DNA from: Streptomyces spororaveus
Lineage (GTDB): Bacteria; Actinomycetota; Actinomycetes; Streptomycetales; Streptomycetaceae
Assembly: GCF_016755875.1 (NCBI RefSeq)
Contig: NZ_BNED01000005.1
Span: 4,478,001 to 4,542,000 of the forward strand
DNA length: 64,000 bases
Direction: 5' to 3'
The translations under genes and the position numbers were made by a program. The notes under the pieces are model-generated. The model searched no databases, was not told the DNA's origin, and was given only the letters and a program-made list of their open reading frames with translations. Position 1 is the first letter of the stretch. Each line of letters begins with the position of its first letter. Shown here in pieces: positions 27,910-36,848 of the stretch.

Positions 27910-29696
27910 AGCTTCGGTTCCATCCTCGCGATGCGCCGCAGCGCGCGCGGGGCGAAGCGGGACATCCACAGGGCGCCCTTGGACTCCGGGGTCACGGGTA
28001 CGACGGCCTCGTTGCGCACCACCGCGCGCAGGATCGCGTCGGCCACCTTCTCCGGCGGGAAGTTGCGCAGCCCGTACAGCCGCGAGGAGCGTTCCTGGCG
28101 GCGCTTCTCCTCGGCCTCGTCCACCCCGGCGAAGCGCGAGGTGGCGGTGATGTTGGTGTTGACGATGCCCGGGCAGATCGCGGAGACGCCGATCGACTTC
28201 GAGGCCAGTTCCGCGCGCAGGCACTCCGACAGCATCAGCACCGCGGCCTTCGAGGTGCTGTAGGCGGGCAGGGTCCTGGACGGCAGGTAGGCGGCGGCGG
28301 AGGCGGTGTTGACGATGTGCCCGCCCTGGCCGCGCTCGGCCATCTGCTTCCCGAAGATCCGGCAGCCGTGGATGACGCCCCAGAGGTTGACGTCCAGGAC
28401 CTTCTTCCAGTCCTCGGCGCTGGTGTCGAGGAAGGCGCCGGACAGGCCGATCCCGGCATTGTTGACCAGGACGTCGACCACTCCGTACTCGGCGGCGACC
28501 TTCGCCGCGAGCTTCTCCATCGCCTGCTCGTCACTGACGTCCACGCACTCCGCCCAGGCCTCGGCGGCGCCGACGAGACGGGCCATGCCGGCCGTGCGCG
28601 CCGCGCCTTCCGCGTCGCGGTCCACGGCGACCACCCGGGCCCCGGCCTCGGCGAAGGCGAAGGCGGTGGCCCGGCCGATGCCGCTGGCCGCGCCGGTGAC
28701 CAGGACCAGCTGGCCCGCGAAGCGGTCGGCGTACCTGCCCGGGGCCTTCTGCTCCGGTGCCCTCGTCGCGGGCTCCTCCCGGTCGGTGACGAACTCCGTG
28801 ATCCAGGCGGCCAACTGGTCGGGCCGGGTCCGCGGCACCCAGTGCTTGGCGGGCAGGGTCCGCCGCAGCAGGTCCGGGGCCCAGCGCTCCAGACCGTCGT
28901 AGAGCCGCTCCGACAGGAAGGCGTCCCCGGTCGGGGTGATCAGCTGTACGGGCACGTGGGCGTACGCGTCGGGGCGCGGCCGGCGCAGTCGCGGCCGTAC
29001 GTTGTCGCGGTAGAGCCAGGCGCCGTGCGCCGCGTCCGAAGGCAGTGAGGCCGTCGGATAGGAGCCGGCCGGCACCTTCTCGATGCGCTGGAGCATCGCG
29101 GGCCACCGCTTGCCGAGCGGTCCGCGCCAGGCGAGCTCCGGCAGCACCGGGGTGTGCAGCATGTAGACGTACCAGGACTTGGCGCCCTGGCCGAGGAGTT
29201 GTGCCGCACCCCGCGGGGTGGGCCGCGTCATCCGCTTCTTGATCCAGTGGCCGAAGTGGTCGAGGGAGGGCCCCGACAGCGAGGTGAAGGAGGCGATCCT
29301 GCCCTCGGTGCGGGCGACCGTGGCGAACTCCCAGCCCTGTACGGAGCCCCAGTCGTGGCCGACCAGGTGGACGGGCCGGTCCGGGCTGACCGCGTCCGCC
29401 ACCGCCAGGAAGTCGTCGGTCAGCTTCTCCAGGGTGAAGCCGCCGCGCAGCGGCTGCGGCGCGGTGGAGCGTCCGTGGCCGCGTACGTCGTAGAGCACCA
29501 CGTGGAAGCGGGTCGCGAGCCGCTCGGCGACCTCCGACCAGACCTCCTTGCTGTCCGGGTAGCCGTGCACCAGCAGTACCGTCGGCCGGCCCGTCTCGCC
29601 GAGCTCGACCACGCACAGCTCGATCCCACCGGTGCTCACCCGGCGCTCGCGCGCACCCGCCAGACCCACCGCTTCCGCTCCGCCCATGTCGCTCAT
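27906..29696 (-). CDS. Alpha/beta hydrolase-short-chain dehydrogenase fusion (EphD-like)
   Basis: 596 residues. Residues about 20-300 are an epoxide-hydrolase-type alpha/beta hydrolase: oxyanion LVHGYPDS, nucleophile Asp in VGHDWGSVQG, late catalytic His in AKHWVPRT. Residues about 320-596 are a classical SDR: LVTGAASGIGRA, NNAGIG, catalytic YSTSK. The same architecture is known from mycobacterial EphD, linked to lipid epoxide/keto metabolism. ATG at 29696 has AGGAG upstream and overlaps the M24 stop by ATGA. Confidence 0.92.
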   Translation of the reverse strand: MSDMGGAEAVGLAGARERRVSTGGIELCVVELGETGRPTVLLVHGYPDSKEVWSEVAERLATRFHVVLYDVRGHGRSTAPQPLRGGFTLEKLTDDFLAVADAVSPDRPVHLVGHDWGSVQGWEFATVARTEGRIASFTSLSGPSLDHFGHWIKKRMTRPTPRGAAQLLGQGAKSWYVYMLHTPVLPELAWRGPLGKRWPAMLQRIEKVPAGSYPTASLPSDAAHGAWLYRDNVRPRLRRPRPDAYAHVPVQLITPTGDAFLSERLYDGLERWAPDLLRRTLPAKHWVPRTRPDQLAAWITEFVTDREEPATRAPEQKAPGRYADRFAGQLVLVTGAASGIGRATAFAFAEAGARVVAVDRDAEGAARTAGMARLVGAAEAWAECVDVSDEQAMEKLAAKVAAEYGVVDVLVNNAGIGLSGAFLDTSAEDWKKVLDVNLWGVIHGCRIFGKQMAERGQGGHIVNTASAAAYLPSRTLPAYSTSKAAVLMLSECLRAELASKSIGVSAICPGIVNTNITATSRFAGVDEAEEKRRQERSSRLYGLRNFPPEKVADAILRAVVRNEAVVPVTPESKGALWMSRFAPRALRRIARMEPKL

Positions 29697-30562
29697 GCTG
29701 CCTTCTCCTCGGCCCAGCGCCGCACGTGCGGCAGATCGTCGTCCAGCCAGAACGCGCTCTCCTCGGGGTCCCGGGAGTCGGTGACGACCAGGATCTCCTC
29801 GAACTTCGCGCCGGTGCCCCGGAATCCGAGGTGCGGTTCCACCGCCCACAGGCCGGGCTGCGGCGGATGGTCGGAGAAGTGGTACGGGCTCCACAGCGGG
29901 GACCAGCCCTCGCGGTGCCCGTGCAGGGCGTCGCTGACCAGTCCCTTGAGGGACTGGGTGCCGAATCCGAAGGCGGTCGGCGACCAGCGTCGCTCCTTCA
30001 CCCGGTCGATCTTGTGCGCGATCACGCCGAAGGGATAGGCCCGGTGCCGGTTGGCGTACCCCTGCCGGGTCATCAGCCGTTCGACGTTCTCGTAGATCTC
30101 GCGCAGGGAGCGCCGCTCGCGCACCTGCTCCAGGATCAGCTCGCGGTGCGCCTGGAGGTCGGACATGAGCCGGTCCTGCACCGGATTGAGCCCGAGGCCG
30201 CCCGAGTAGCCGATGTCGGCCGCGTAGCCCTTGTAGACCGGTGCCATGTCGAGGATGAACGGCATCCCCGGCTCCAGCTTCCGGTTGGTCGGGAAGAACT
30301 GCAGCGGGATCCTGAAGTTCGCGAAGGCGGTGCGGTCCCCGAACCAGGCGAAGGGCAGGTGGAACCAGTCCCGCACCCCGCGCTCCCGCAGCCACTCGCG
30401 CTGCATCCGCGCGGCCTCGCGCTCGGTCACCCCGGGCCGCAGCTGGGCCGCGACGGCCTCGGCGCACTCGTAGGAGAGGCGCTGCACCTCTCTGAAGCCG
30501 CTCAGTTCGGCGGAGCGTCGCCCGGAGAGTCGCGCGGTGCGTTGCTTGGTGTCCCCAGCCAT
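29693..30562 (-). CDS. M24 family metallopeptidase-like protein
   Basis: 289 residues with the pita-bread fold order: AELSGFREVQRLSYECAEAV, ILDMAPVYKGYAADIGYSGG (metal Asp pair), HREGWSPLW region His, and VEPHLGF with Glu near the C-terminus (FEEILVVT second Glu). This belongs to the M24/creatinase branch and need not be a peptidase. First gene of the operon M24 - fusion - PF10118 - MerR with overlapping junctions. Confidence 0.85.
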   Translation of the reverse strand: MAGDTKQRTARLSGRRSAELSGFREVQRLSYECAEAVAAQLRPGVTEREAARMQREWLRERGVRDWFHLPFAWFGDRTAFANFRIPLQFFPTNRKLEPGMPFILDMAPVYKGYAADIGYSGGLGLNPVQDRLMSDLQAHRELILEQVRERRSLREIYENVERLMTRQGYANRHRAYPFGVIAHKIDRVKERRWSPTAFGFGTQSLKGLVSDALHGHREGWSPLWSPYHFSDHPPQPGLWAVEPHLGFRGTGAKFEEILVVTDSRDPEESAFWLDDDLPHVRRWAEEKAA

Positions 30563-30601
30563 CTCAGCCCGTCCATCCGTGTAGCCGTACGCGCCCGTAA
30601 G

Positions 30602-30624
30602 TTGACACTGATGAATGTGACAAT
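30602..30624. promoter_or_regulatory. Imperfect inverted repeat TTGACAC/GTGACAA upstream of the M24 operon
   Basis: TTGACAC and GTGACAA separated by eight bases (one mismatch between arms), about 40 bp upstream of the operon's first ATG. A possible MerR-type operator; tentative. Apart from this, a DnaA box and the 30745 palindrome, 30563-30779 holds no gene. Confidence 0.35.
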
Positions 30625-30658
30625 GACTGGAGATCACGTCAAGAGTCGTGCACGTACC

Positions 30659-30667
30659 TGTGGACAA
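30659..30667 (-). other. Perfect DnaA box
   Basis: TGTGGACAA, reverse complement of TTGTCCACA, in the divergent region between the M24 operon and the ABC operon. Confidence 0.6.
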
Positions 30668-30744
30668 ACTTGTCGGGTCCGCATCAGCCTCCAGTACGGG
30701 TATGTACGCCTGAAGGCTGAGACGGGATCCAGCTCCAGGTCTGA

Positions 30745-30760
30745 CGTCTCGCGCGAGACG
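30745..30760. promoter_or_regulatory. 16-bp palindrome CGTCTCGCGCGAGACG, parS-like
   Basis: Perfect palindrome 20 bp before the ABC operon start. Its 14-bp core GTCTCGCGCGAGAC differs from parS only by transitions at four symmetric positions. May be a degenerate ParB site or an operator. Confidence 0.5.
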
Positions 30761-30779
30761 CGCCACTAACGTCGAACCC

Positions 30780-31769
30780 GTGACTGTCATCGCGACCGAA
30801 AGCCTGAGCAAGCGGTACCCCCGAGTGACCGCCCTCGACCGGCTCTCCCTGGACATCGGGCCTGGTGTGACCGGCCTCGTTGGTGCCAACGGAGCCGGCA
30901 AGTCCACGCTGATCAAAATTCTGCTGGGACTGTCCCCCGCCACCGAGGGCAGCGCCGCCGTGCTCGGCCTCGACGTCCGCACGCATGGCAGCGCCATCCG
31001 TGAACGCGTCGGCTACATGCCCGAGCACGACTGCCTGCCGCCCGACGTCTCGGCCACCGAGTTCGTCGTCCACATGGCGCGCATGTCCGGGCTGCCGCCG
31101 ACCGCGGCCCGCGAGCGCACCGCCGACACCCTGCGCCACGTCGGACTGTACGAGGAGCGCTACCGTCCCATCGGCGGCTACTCCACCGGCATGAAGCAGC
31201 GCGTCAAGCTCGCCCAGGCCCTCGTCCACGACCCCCAGCTGGTGCTCCTCGACGAGCCGACCAACGGTCTGGACCCGGTCGGCCGCGACGAGATGCTCGG
31301 CCTGATCCGCCGGATCCACACCGACTTCGGCATCTCCGTCCTGGTCACCTCTCACCTCCTCGGCGAGCTGGAGCGGACCTGCGACCACGTGGTCGTCGTC
31401 GACGGCGGCAAGCTGCTGCGCTCCAGCTCCACCAGCGACTTCACCCAGATCACCACGACCCTCGCGGTCGAGGTCACCGACTCCGACACCCACCCGGACG
31501 GCACCGCCGCCCTGCGCAAGGCGCTCACCGAGGCCGGCGTCACCCTGCACGCGGGCGAGGAGCAGGGCCTGCCCGGAGCTGGCCACATCCTCCTCGTCGA
31601 GGCGACCGGCGAGGAGACGTACGACACCGTCCGCGACACCGTCGCCGACCTGGGCATCGGCCTGGTCCGCATGGAGCAGCGCCGTCACCACATCGCGGAG
31701 GTCTTCCGCGACAACGACCAGCCCTCGCCCACCGTCCAGCAGAAGGGAGCCGGTTCCGATGGCGCCTGA
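30780..31769 (+). CDS. ABC transporter ATP-binding protein
   Basis: 329 residues. Walker A GANGAGKST near residue 37, signature YSTGMKQRVKLAQALVHD, Walker B LVLLDEPTNGLDP, H-loop TSHLLGELE. A ~90-residue C-terminal domain follows, as in drug/lipid exporters of the CcmA type. GTG start. Overlaps the following permease gene by 11 bp; the operon is ATPase-permease-ATPase-permease, probably two related exporters or one with paired subunits. Confidence 0.95.
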   Translation: MTVIATESLSKRYPRVTALDRLSLDIGPGVTGLVGANGAGKSTLIKILLGLSPATEGSAAVLGLDVRTHGSAIRERVGYMPEHDCLPPDVSATEFVVHMARMSGLPPTAARERTADTLRHVGLYEERYRPIGGYSTGMKQRVKLAQALVHDPQLVLLDEPTNGLDPVGRDEMLGLIRRIHTDFGISVLVTSHLLGELERTCDHVVVVDGGKLLRSSSTSDFTQITTTLAVEVTDSDTHPDGTAALRKALTEAGVTLHAGEEQGLPGAGHILLVEATGEETYDTVRDTVADLGIGLVRMEQRRHHIAEVFRDNDQPSPTVQQKGAGSDGA

Positions 31770-32646
31770 CACCTCGACCCAGATCCACAACATCGGCTAC
31801 CGGTCCTACGACGGACCCCGGCTCGGCCGCGCCTACGCCCGCACGTCACTGTTCTCGCAGTCCCTGCGCGGCGCCTACGGACTCGGCCGCTCCGCCAAGT
31901 CCAAGGTCCTCCCGATGATCCTCTTCGCGGTGATGTGCGTGCCCGCGCTGATCATCGTCGCGGTCGCCATCGCGGTGCCCGGCTACACCGACCTGCCGAT
32001 CAAGTACACGACGTACGCCGTGACCACCCAGGTGATCGTCTACCTCTACTTGGCGTCCCAGGCCCCGCAGTCCGTCTCGCGGGACCTGCGCTTCAAGACG
32101 GTGCCGCTCTACTTCTCGCGGCCCATCGAGCGCGTCGACTACGTCGTGGCCAAGTACGCGGCCATGGCCTCGGCCCTGTTCATCCTCACCGCCACCCCGC
32201 TGCTGATCATGTGGATCGGCTCGATGCTGGCGAAGTTCGACTTCTCCCACCAGATCAAGGGATTCGGGCAGGGACTCGTGTCGGTTCTGCTGCTGTCGCT
32301 GCTCTTCTCGGGCCTCGGCCTGGTGATGGCGGCCCTCACCCCGCGCCGCGGGTTCGGTGTCGCCGCCATCATCGCGGTGCTGCTGATCCCCTTCGGCGCG
32401 GTGACCGCGGTCCAGGGCATCGCCTACAGCACCGGCAACACCGGAGCCATCGAGTGGATGGGCCTGTTCTCCCCGATCACCCTCATCGACGGCGTACAGA
32501 CCGCGTTCCTGAACGCGGACTCCGCCTTCCCCGGCGGCGAGGGCCCCTCGGCCGGTGTCGGAGTCGTCTACCTGCTCGTCGTCCTCGGCCTCATCGTCGG
32601 CTCCTACGCCGCCCTGATGGCCCGCTACCGGAAGGCCGGGCTGTGA
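31759..32646 (+). CDS. ABC transporter permease
   Basis: 295 residues, six transmembrane helices (first VLPMILFAVMCVPALIIVAVAI). The segment SRDLRFKTVPLYFSRPIERVDYVVAKYAAM is typical of ABC-2 type permeases of exporter systems. Stop overlaps the next ATPase gene start by GTGA. Confidence 0.92.
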   Translation: MAPDTSTQIHNIGYRSYDGPRLGRAYARTSLFSQSLRGAYGLGRSAKSKVLPMILFAVMCVPALIIVAVAIAVPGYTDLPIKYTTYAVTTQVIVYLYLASQAPQSVSRDLRFKTVPLYFSRPIERVDYVVAKYAAMASALFILTATPLLIMWIGSMLAKFDFSHQIKGFGQGLVSVLLLSLLFSGLGLVMAALTPRRGFGVAAIIAVLLIPFGAVTAVQGIAYSTGNTGAIEWMGLFSPITLIDGVQTAFLNADSAFPGGEGPSAGVGVVYLLVVLGLIVGSYAALMARYRKAGL

Positions 32647-33554
32647 CCATCATCGACATCGACCACACTTCCCGCTGGTTCGGGAACGTCGTCGCCGTCA
32701 ACGACGTGACCATGCGCATCGGCCCGGGTGTCACCGGGCTGCTGGGCCCCAACGGCGCGGGCAAGTCCACGCTCATCAACATGATGGGCGGCTTCCTCGC
32801 CCCCTCCACGGGCACCGTCACCCTCGACGGCGCACCGATCTGGCAGAACGAGCAGGTCTACAAGCAGGTCGGCGTCGTACCCGAGCGCGAGGCCATGTAC
32901 GACTTCCTCACCGGCCGGGAGTTCGTCGTCGCCAACGCCGAACTCCACGGCCTCGACGACGCGGCAGCCCAGCGGGCGCTCGCCACCGTCGAGATGGAGT
33001 ACGCCCAGGACCGCAAGATCTCCACCTACTCCAAGGGCATGCGCCAGCGCGTGAAGATGGCCTCGGCCCTCGTCCACGAGCCGTCCGTACTGCTCCTCGA
33101 CGAGCCGTTCAACGGCATGGACCCGCGTCAGCGCATGCAGCTCATGGACCTGCTGCGGCGCATGGGCGACGAGGGGCGCACCGTCCTGTTCTCCTCCCAC
33201 ATCCTGGAGGAGGTCGAGCAGCTCGCCTCGCACATCGAGGTGGTCGTGGCCGGCCGGCACGCCGCGTCCGGCGACTTCCGCAAGATCCGCCGCCTGATGA
33301 CGGACCGCCCGCACCGCTACCTCATCCGCTCCTCCGACGACCGGGTCCTCGCCGCGGCCCTGATCGCCGACCCCTCCACCGCCGGCATCGAGGTCGACCT
33401 GAAGGAAGGCGCGCTGCGCATCCAGGCCGTCGACTTCGGCCGCTTCACCGAGCTGCTGCCCCGCGTGGCCCGGGAACACGGCATCCGGCTGCTGACGGTC
33501 TCGCCCTCCGACGAGTCCCTCGAGTCGGTCTTCTCCTACCTCGTCGCGGCCTGA
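32643..33554 (+). CDS. ABC transporter ATP-binding protein (second)
   Basis: 303 residues. Walker A GPNGAGKST, signature YSKGMRQRVKMASALVHE, Walker B VLLLDEPFNGMDP, followed by SSHILEEVEQLA. Paralogous to the first ATPase of the operon. GTG at 32643, coupled to the upstream permease. Confidence 0.95.
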   Translation: MTIIDIDHTSRWFGNVVAVNDVTMRIGPGVTGLLGPNGAGKSTLINMMGGFLAPSTGTVTLDGAPIWQNEQVYKQVGVVPEREAMYDFLTGREFVVANAELHGLDDAAAQRALATVEMEYAQDRKISTYSKGMRQRVKMASALVHEPSVLLLDEPFNGMDPRQRMQLMDLLRRMGDEGRTVLFSSHILEEVEQLASHIEVVVAGRHAASGDFRKIRRLMTDRPHRYLIRSSDDRVLAAALIADPSTAGIEVDLKEGALRIQAVDFGRFTELLPRVAREHGIRLLTVSPSDESLESVFSYLVAA

Positions 33555-33569
33555 AAGGAGCTGGCACCC

Positions 33570-34289
33570 ATGTACGAACCCACCGTTGCCCGGCTCACCT
33601 ACCGGGCCCTGCTCGGCCGGCGCCGCGCGCTGATCCTCTTCGCGCTGCCCGCCCTGCTGATCGTCATCGCCCTCGTCGTCCGTGGCTTCGTCGGCGTGGA
33701 CGACAAGGTCGCGGCCGACCTCCTCGGGGGCTTCGCCCTCGCCACCATGGTTCCGCTGATCGGCGTCATCGCCGGTACCGGGGCCATCGGGCCCGAGATC
33801 GACGACGGCTCCATCGTCTACCTGCTCGCCAAGCCGGTGAAGCGTCCGACGATCATCATGACCAAGCTGACCGTGGCGATCGCCGTCACCATGGTCTTCT
33901 CCGCGGTCCCCACCCTGATCGCCGGATTCATCCTCAACGGGAACGGCCAGCAGATCGCCGTCGCCTACACGATCGCCGCCCTCGTGGCCTCGATCGCCTA
34001 CAGCGCGCTGTTCCTGCTGCTCGGCACCGTCAGCCGGCACGCGGTCGTCTTCGGCCTGGTCTACGCGCTGATCTGGGAGTCGCTTTTCGGCAGCCTGGTC
34101 TCCGGAGCCAAGACCCTCAGCGTCCAGCAGTGGGCCCTGTCCGTCGCGGAGAAGGTCGCCGGGAACGGGTACGTCGACGCCACCGTCGGCCTGCCCACCG
34201 CCGTGATCCTGCTCTGCGCGGTCACCGTCGGCGCCACCGTCTACGCGGGCCAGAAGCTCCGCCGCCTCACCCTGGCGGGCGAGGAGTAG
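33570..34289 (+). CDS. ABC transporter permease (second)
   Basis: 239 residues with about six hydrophobic helices; LLAKPVKRPTIIMTKLTVAIAVTM corresponds to the coupling region of ABC-2 permeases. Follows its ATPase by 15 bp and closes the operon, which ends in a strong hairpin. Confidence 0.9.
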   Translation: MYEPTVARLTYRALLGRRRALILFALPALLIVIALVVRGFVGVDDKVAADLLGGFALATMVPLIGVIAGTGAIGPEIDDGSIVYLLAKPVKRPTIIMTKLTVAIAVTMVFSAVPTLIAGFILNGNGQQIAVAYTIAALVASIAYSALFLLLGTVSRHAVVFGLVYALIWESLFGSLVSGAKTLSVQQWALSVAEKVAGNGYVDATVGLPTAVILLCAVTVGATVYAGQKLRRLTLAGEE

Positions 34290-34308
34290 GGTCTCCCGCC
34301 GCAGCACC

Positions 34309-34360
34309 CGCGAACCTGTGCCCCGCCCGGCCCACCGGCCAGGCGGGGCACAGGTTCGCG
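34309..34360. terminator. Strong 19-bp terminator hairpin after the ABC operon
   Basis: CGCGAACCTGTGCCCCGCC (34309-34327) pairs perfectly with 34342-34360 across a 14-nt loop. It ends 15 bp before the rhomboid ATG, so the rhomboid promoter must lie inside or beyond it, or the rhomboid mRNA starts with this structure. Confidence 0.85.
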
Positions 34361-34375
34361 CGGCATCATCGGTGC

Positions 34376-35011
34376 ATGGTCGCGCACACCGAGCCGGAGC
34401 CTTCCAGGCCCTTGCGGTCCTGGATACGCTCCTCGCCCGGAACGCACGTCTGGCTGCTGATCATCGCCGTCACCAGCATCATCGTCGCGATCGCCCCCGA
34501 CCGGGTCGACAGCGTCCTGCTCCACCGCAACAGCAGCAACATCAACCAGCTCGTCAAATACCCCGTCCGGGCACTCGTCAGCAGTGCGTTCTGGATCGCG
34601 AACCCGGCCTCGCTCGCCCTCTACGTGGTGCTCTTCGAGCTGTTCCACGCCCCCGTCGAACGCTGGCTCGGCACCCTGCGCTGGCTCCTGATCGTCGCGA
34701 CCGCCCACATCGTCGCCACCTTGATCAGCCAGAAGATCCTGCTGACGGCCATCCAGGACCACCGGGCCCCGCACAGCATGACCCACGTGGTCGACATCGG
34801 CGTCAGCTACGGGCTCGCGGCCTCCATCGGTGTCCTCACCTACCGGCTCCCCGGCCCCTGGAAATGGTTCTACCTGGCGGGAGCGGTCGCCTTCTTCGGG
34901 ATCCCCCTGGTCACCGGCGGTACCTTCACCGACCTCGGACACGCCATCGCGCTCTCCGTCGGCCTGCTCGCCTGGCCGCTCACCCGCAACGTCGTTTCAC
35001 GTGAAACATGA
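34376..35011 (+). CDS. Rhomboid-like membrane serine protease
   Basis: 211 residues, about six membrane helices. Rhomboid dyad candidates are present: Ser144 in DIGVSYG (GxSxG) and His189 in TDLGHAIALSVGL. Cleaves membrane-protein substrates by family; substrate unknown. The final codons VVSRET are encoded by parS site 4, which runs into the stop. No convincing SD before the ATG; the frame upstream of it is occupied by the terminator. Confidence 0.75.
   Translation: MVAHTEPEPSRPLRSWIRSSPGTHVWLLIIAVTSIIVAIAPDRVDSVLLHRNSSNINQLVKYPVRALVSSAFWIANPASLALYVVLFELFHAPVERWLGTLRWLLIVATAHIVATLISQKILLTAIQDHRAPHSMTHVVDIGVSYGLAASIGVLTYRLPGPWKWFYLAGAVAFFGIPLVTGGTFTDLGHAIALSVGLLAWPLTRNVVSRET
34994..35007. other. 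parS site 4 (last codons of the rhomboid gene)
   Basis: Exact GTTTCACGTGAAAC one base before the TGA, forming the C-terminal residues VSRET. Confidence 0.95.
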
Positions 35012-35018
35012 CGGGGAT

Positions 35019-35675
35019 CTAGGGGGTGTCCGCCTCCGGCTCCGCTGTGGCGAGACCGTGCTCCCAGGCCCAGGCGGCGATTCCCACCCGGTTGCGGGCC
35101 CCCAGCTTGGCCTGGACGTTCGCGATGTGGGTCTTGGCCGTCCCCGCGGTGATGTACAGCTCCGCGCCGATCTCGGCGTTGGTGAGCCCTCGCGCCACCA
35201 GGCGCACGATGTCCACCTCCCGCTCCGTCAGCGGATGCGCCGCGGGCCGGGCGACCGGACCCGACTGCGTCAGCCGGCTGAGCAGCCGCACCGTGATCTG
35301 GGGGCTGATCAGGGTGTCACCCGCCATCGCCGCCCGCACCCCTTCGATCAGCAGCGCCGGCCCGGACCGCTTCAGCAGGAAGCCGCAGGCGCCGTTGCGC
35401 AACGCGGTGTGCACGTACTCGTCCAGGTCGAAGGTGGTCACCACCACCACGCGCGTCGTCGGCGCCAGCAGCCGCGTCACCTCCAGCCCGTCGAGCCGCG
35501 GCATCCGGATGTCCGCCAGCACCACATCGGGCCGCAGTTCCCGGGCCAGGGCCACCGCGCTCTCGCCGTCCGCGGCCTCCCCCACCACGGTCATGTCCGG
35601 CTGCGAATCGAGGATCAGCCGGAAACCGCTGCGGATGTCCTCTTGGTCATCGGCTATCAGGATGCGTGTGGTCAC
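35019..35675 (-). CDS. NarL/LuxR-type response regulator
   Basis: 218 residues. Receiver domain with phosphoacceptor Asp in VVLADIRMPRLDG and Lys in GFLLKRSG; C-terminal LuxR helix-turn-helix (HPLTEREVDIVRLVARGLTNAEIGAELY). GTG at 35675, 10 bp downstream of its kinase gene. Output genes unknown; the divergent membrane protein at 36.85 kb is a candidate. Confidence 0.95.
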   Translation of the reverse strand: MTTRILIADDQEDIRSGFRLILDSQPDMTVVGEAADGESAVALARELRPDVVLADIRMPRLDGLEVTRLLAPTTRVVVVTTFDLDEYVHTALRNGACGFLLKRSGPALLIEGVRAAMAGDTLISPQITVRLLSRLTQSGPVARPAAHPLTEREVDIVRLVARGLTNAEIGAELYITAGTAKTHIANVQAKLGARNRVGIAAWAWEHGLATAEPEADTP

Positions 35676-35685
35676 GCCGCAATGA

Positions 35686-36684
35686 TCACCCGAGGGCGTC
35701 CTCCCGCGCCGGGAAGACGGCGCAAACCCGCCACCCGCCGTCGGCACTCGCGCCGGCCCCCAGTGTCCCGCCCGCTGCCTCCACCCGGCCGCGCAGACCG
35801 GCCAGCCCGGTTCCGCCCCGTCGCCGCAGCCCCAGCCCCAGCCGTCCGCCCGCGCCGCCCCGGGGCGGCGCGGAGTTGGCCACGCTCAGCTCGATCCCCT
35901 CAGCGACCCGCCGCAGGCCCACCCGTACGAGCGCCGCCCCGGGCGCGTGCCGGCGTACGTTCGTCAAGGCCTCCACGGCCACCCGGTAGGCGGTGGTGTC
36001 CGCCTCCCGCGACAACTCCCGGACCGCCGCCCAATCGGCCTCCAGCACTCCGCCCTCGAACCGCTCCACGAGCCCCGGCAACTCCGAGGTCCCCGGGATC
36101 GGGGCGGACCGCGCGCCGGCCGCCTCCCGCAGCGCGTGCACCGTCCGGTCCATCGAGGCGAGCGCGCCGAGCCCCGCCGCCTCGATCCGCTCCAGTGCGC
36201 GGACCGCCTGCTCGGGGTCCTTGTCCGCCACGAACCTGGCCGCTTGTGCCTGCACCACGATGGCGCTCACGTCGTGCGCCACGAAGTCGTGCAGATCCCG
36301 GGCAAGTTCCAGCTGCTGGTCGCGCCGGCTGTCCCGGACGGCCTGGCGCATCCGGCTCGCCTGACGGCGCAGATACCCCCCGGCCGCCAGCGCGCCGAGC
36401 GCGGGCGCCGCCCAGAACGCCACCGCCCCGCAGATCTCCAGCCACGACGCCGTTCCCCACATCAGCGGTACGGGCCACACCGCGACGGCCGCCACGCCCA
36501 GAGAGGCCGCGACGGCCCCCGGATGCACCGGGGACCAGCGGGCAACCAGCACCAGCAGCGGCAGCAGGAGACCCACCCAGATCAGCGACCACGCCGGGGA
36601 CGCACCCAGGAACGCCGCGAGGAGGCCGACGACGCCGGCCAGGGCCAGTAACGGGGCATACGCGGCACGGAGGTTGGCGGTCAT
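35686..36684 (-). CDS. Sensor histidine kinase (HisKA_3)
   Basis: 332 residues. Several N-terminal membrane helices (about 1-115), HisKA_3 with phosphoacceptor His in LARDLHDFVAHDVSAIV, and a GHKL ATPase (VEALTNVRRHAP, GLGLRRRGGTGLAGLRGRV). Membrane-bound partner of the adjacent NarL-type regulator. Confidence 0.94.
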   Translation of the reverse strand: MTANLRAAYAPLLALAGVVGLLAAFLGASPAWSLIWVGLLLPLLVLVARWSPVHPGAVAASLGVAAVAVWPVPLMWGTASWLEICGAVAFWAAPALGALAAGGYLRRQASRMRQAVRDSRRDQQLELARDLHDFVAHDVSAIVVQAQAARFVADKDPEQAVRALERIEAAGLGALASMDRTVHALREAAGARSAPIPGTSELPGLVERFEGGVLEADWAAVRELSREADTTAYRVAVEALTNVRRHAPGAALVRVGLRRVAEGIELSVANSAPPRGGAGGRLGLGLRRRGGTGLAGLRGRVEAAGGTLGAGASADGGWRVCAVFPAREDALG

Positions 36685-36848
36685 GCCCCGACCCTACGAG
36701 CGCACCCCGGAGTCCGGCCATCTGCCGATCGGCAGAGCCGTACGGGCCGCCGTGGACCCGTCGGCCTGCTGATCGGCGGATGGCTGCGAAGGCCCCGGCC
36801 GACCAGGCTTGAGTCATCAACCAGCCCCTCCTGAAATGGACTTGGAAG

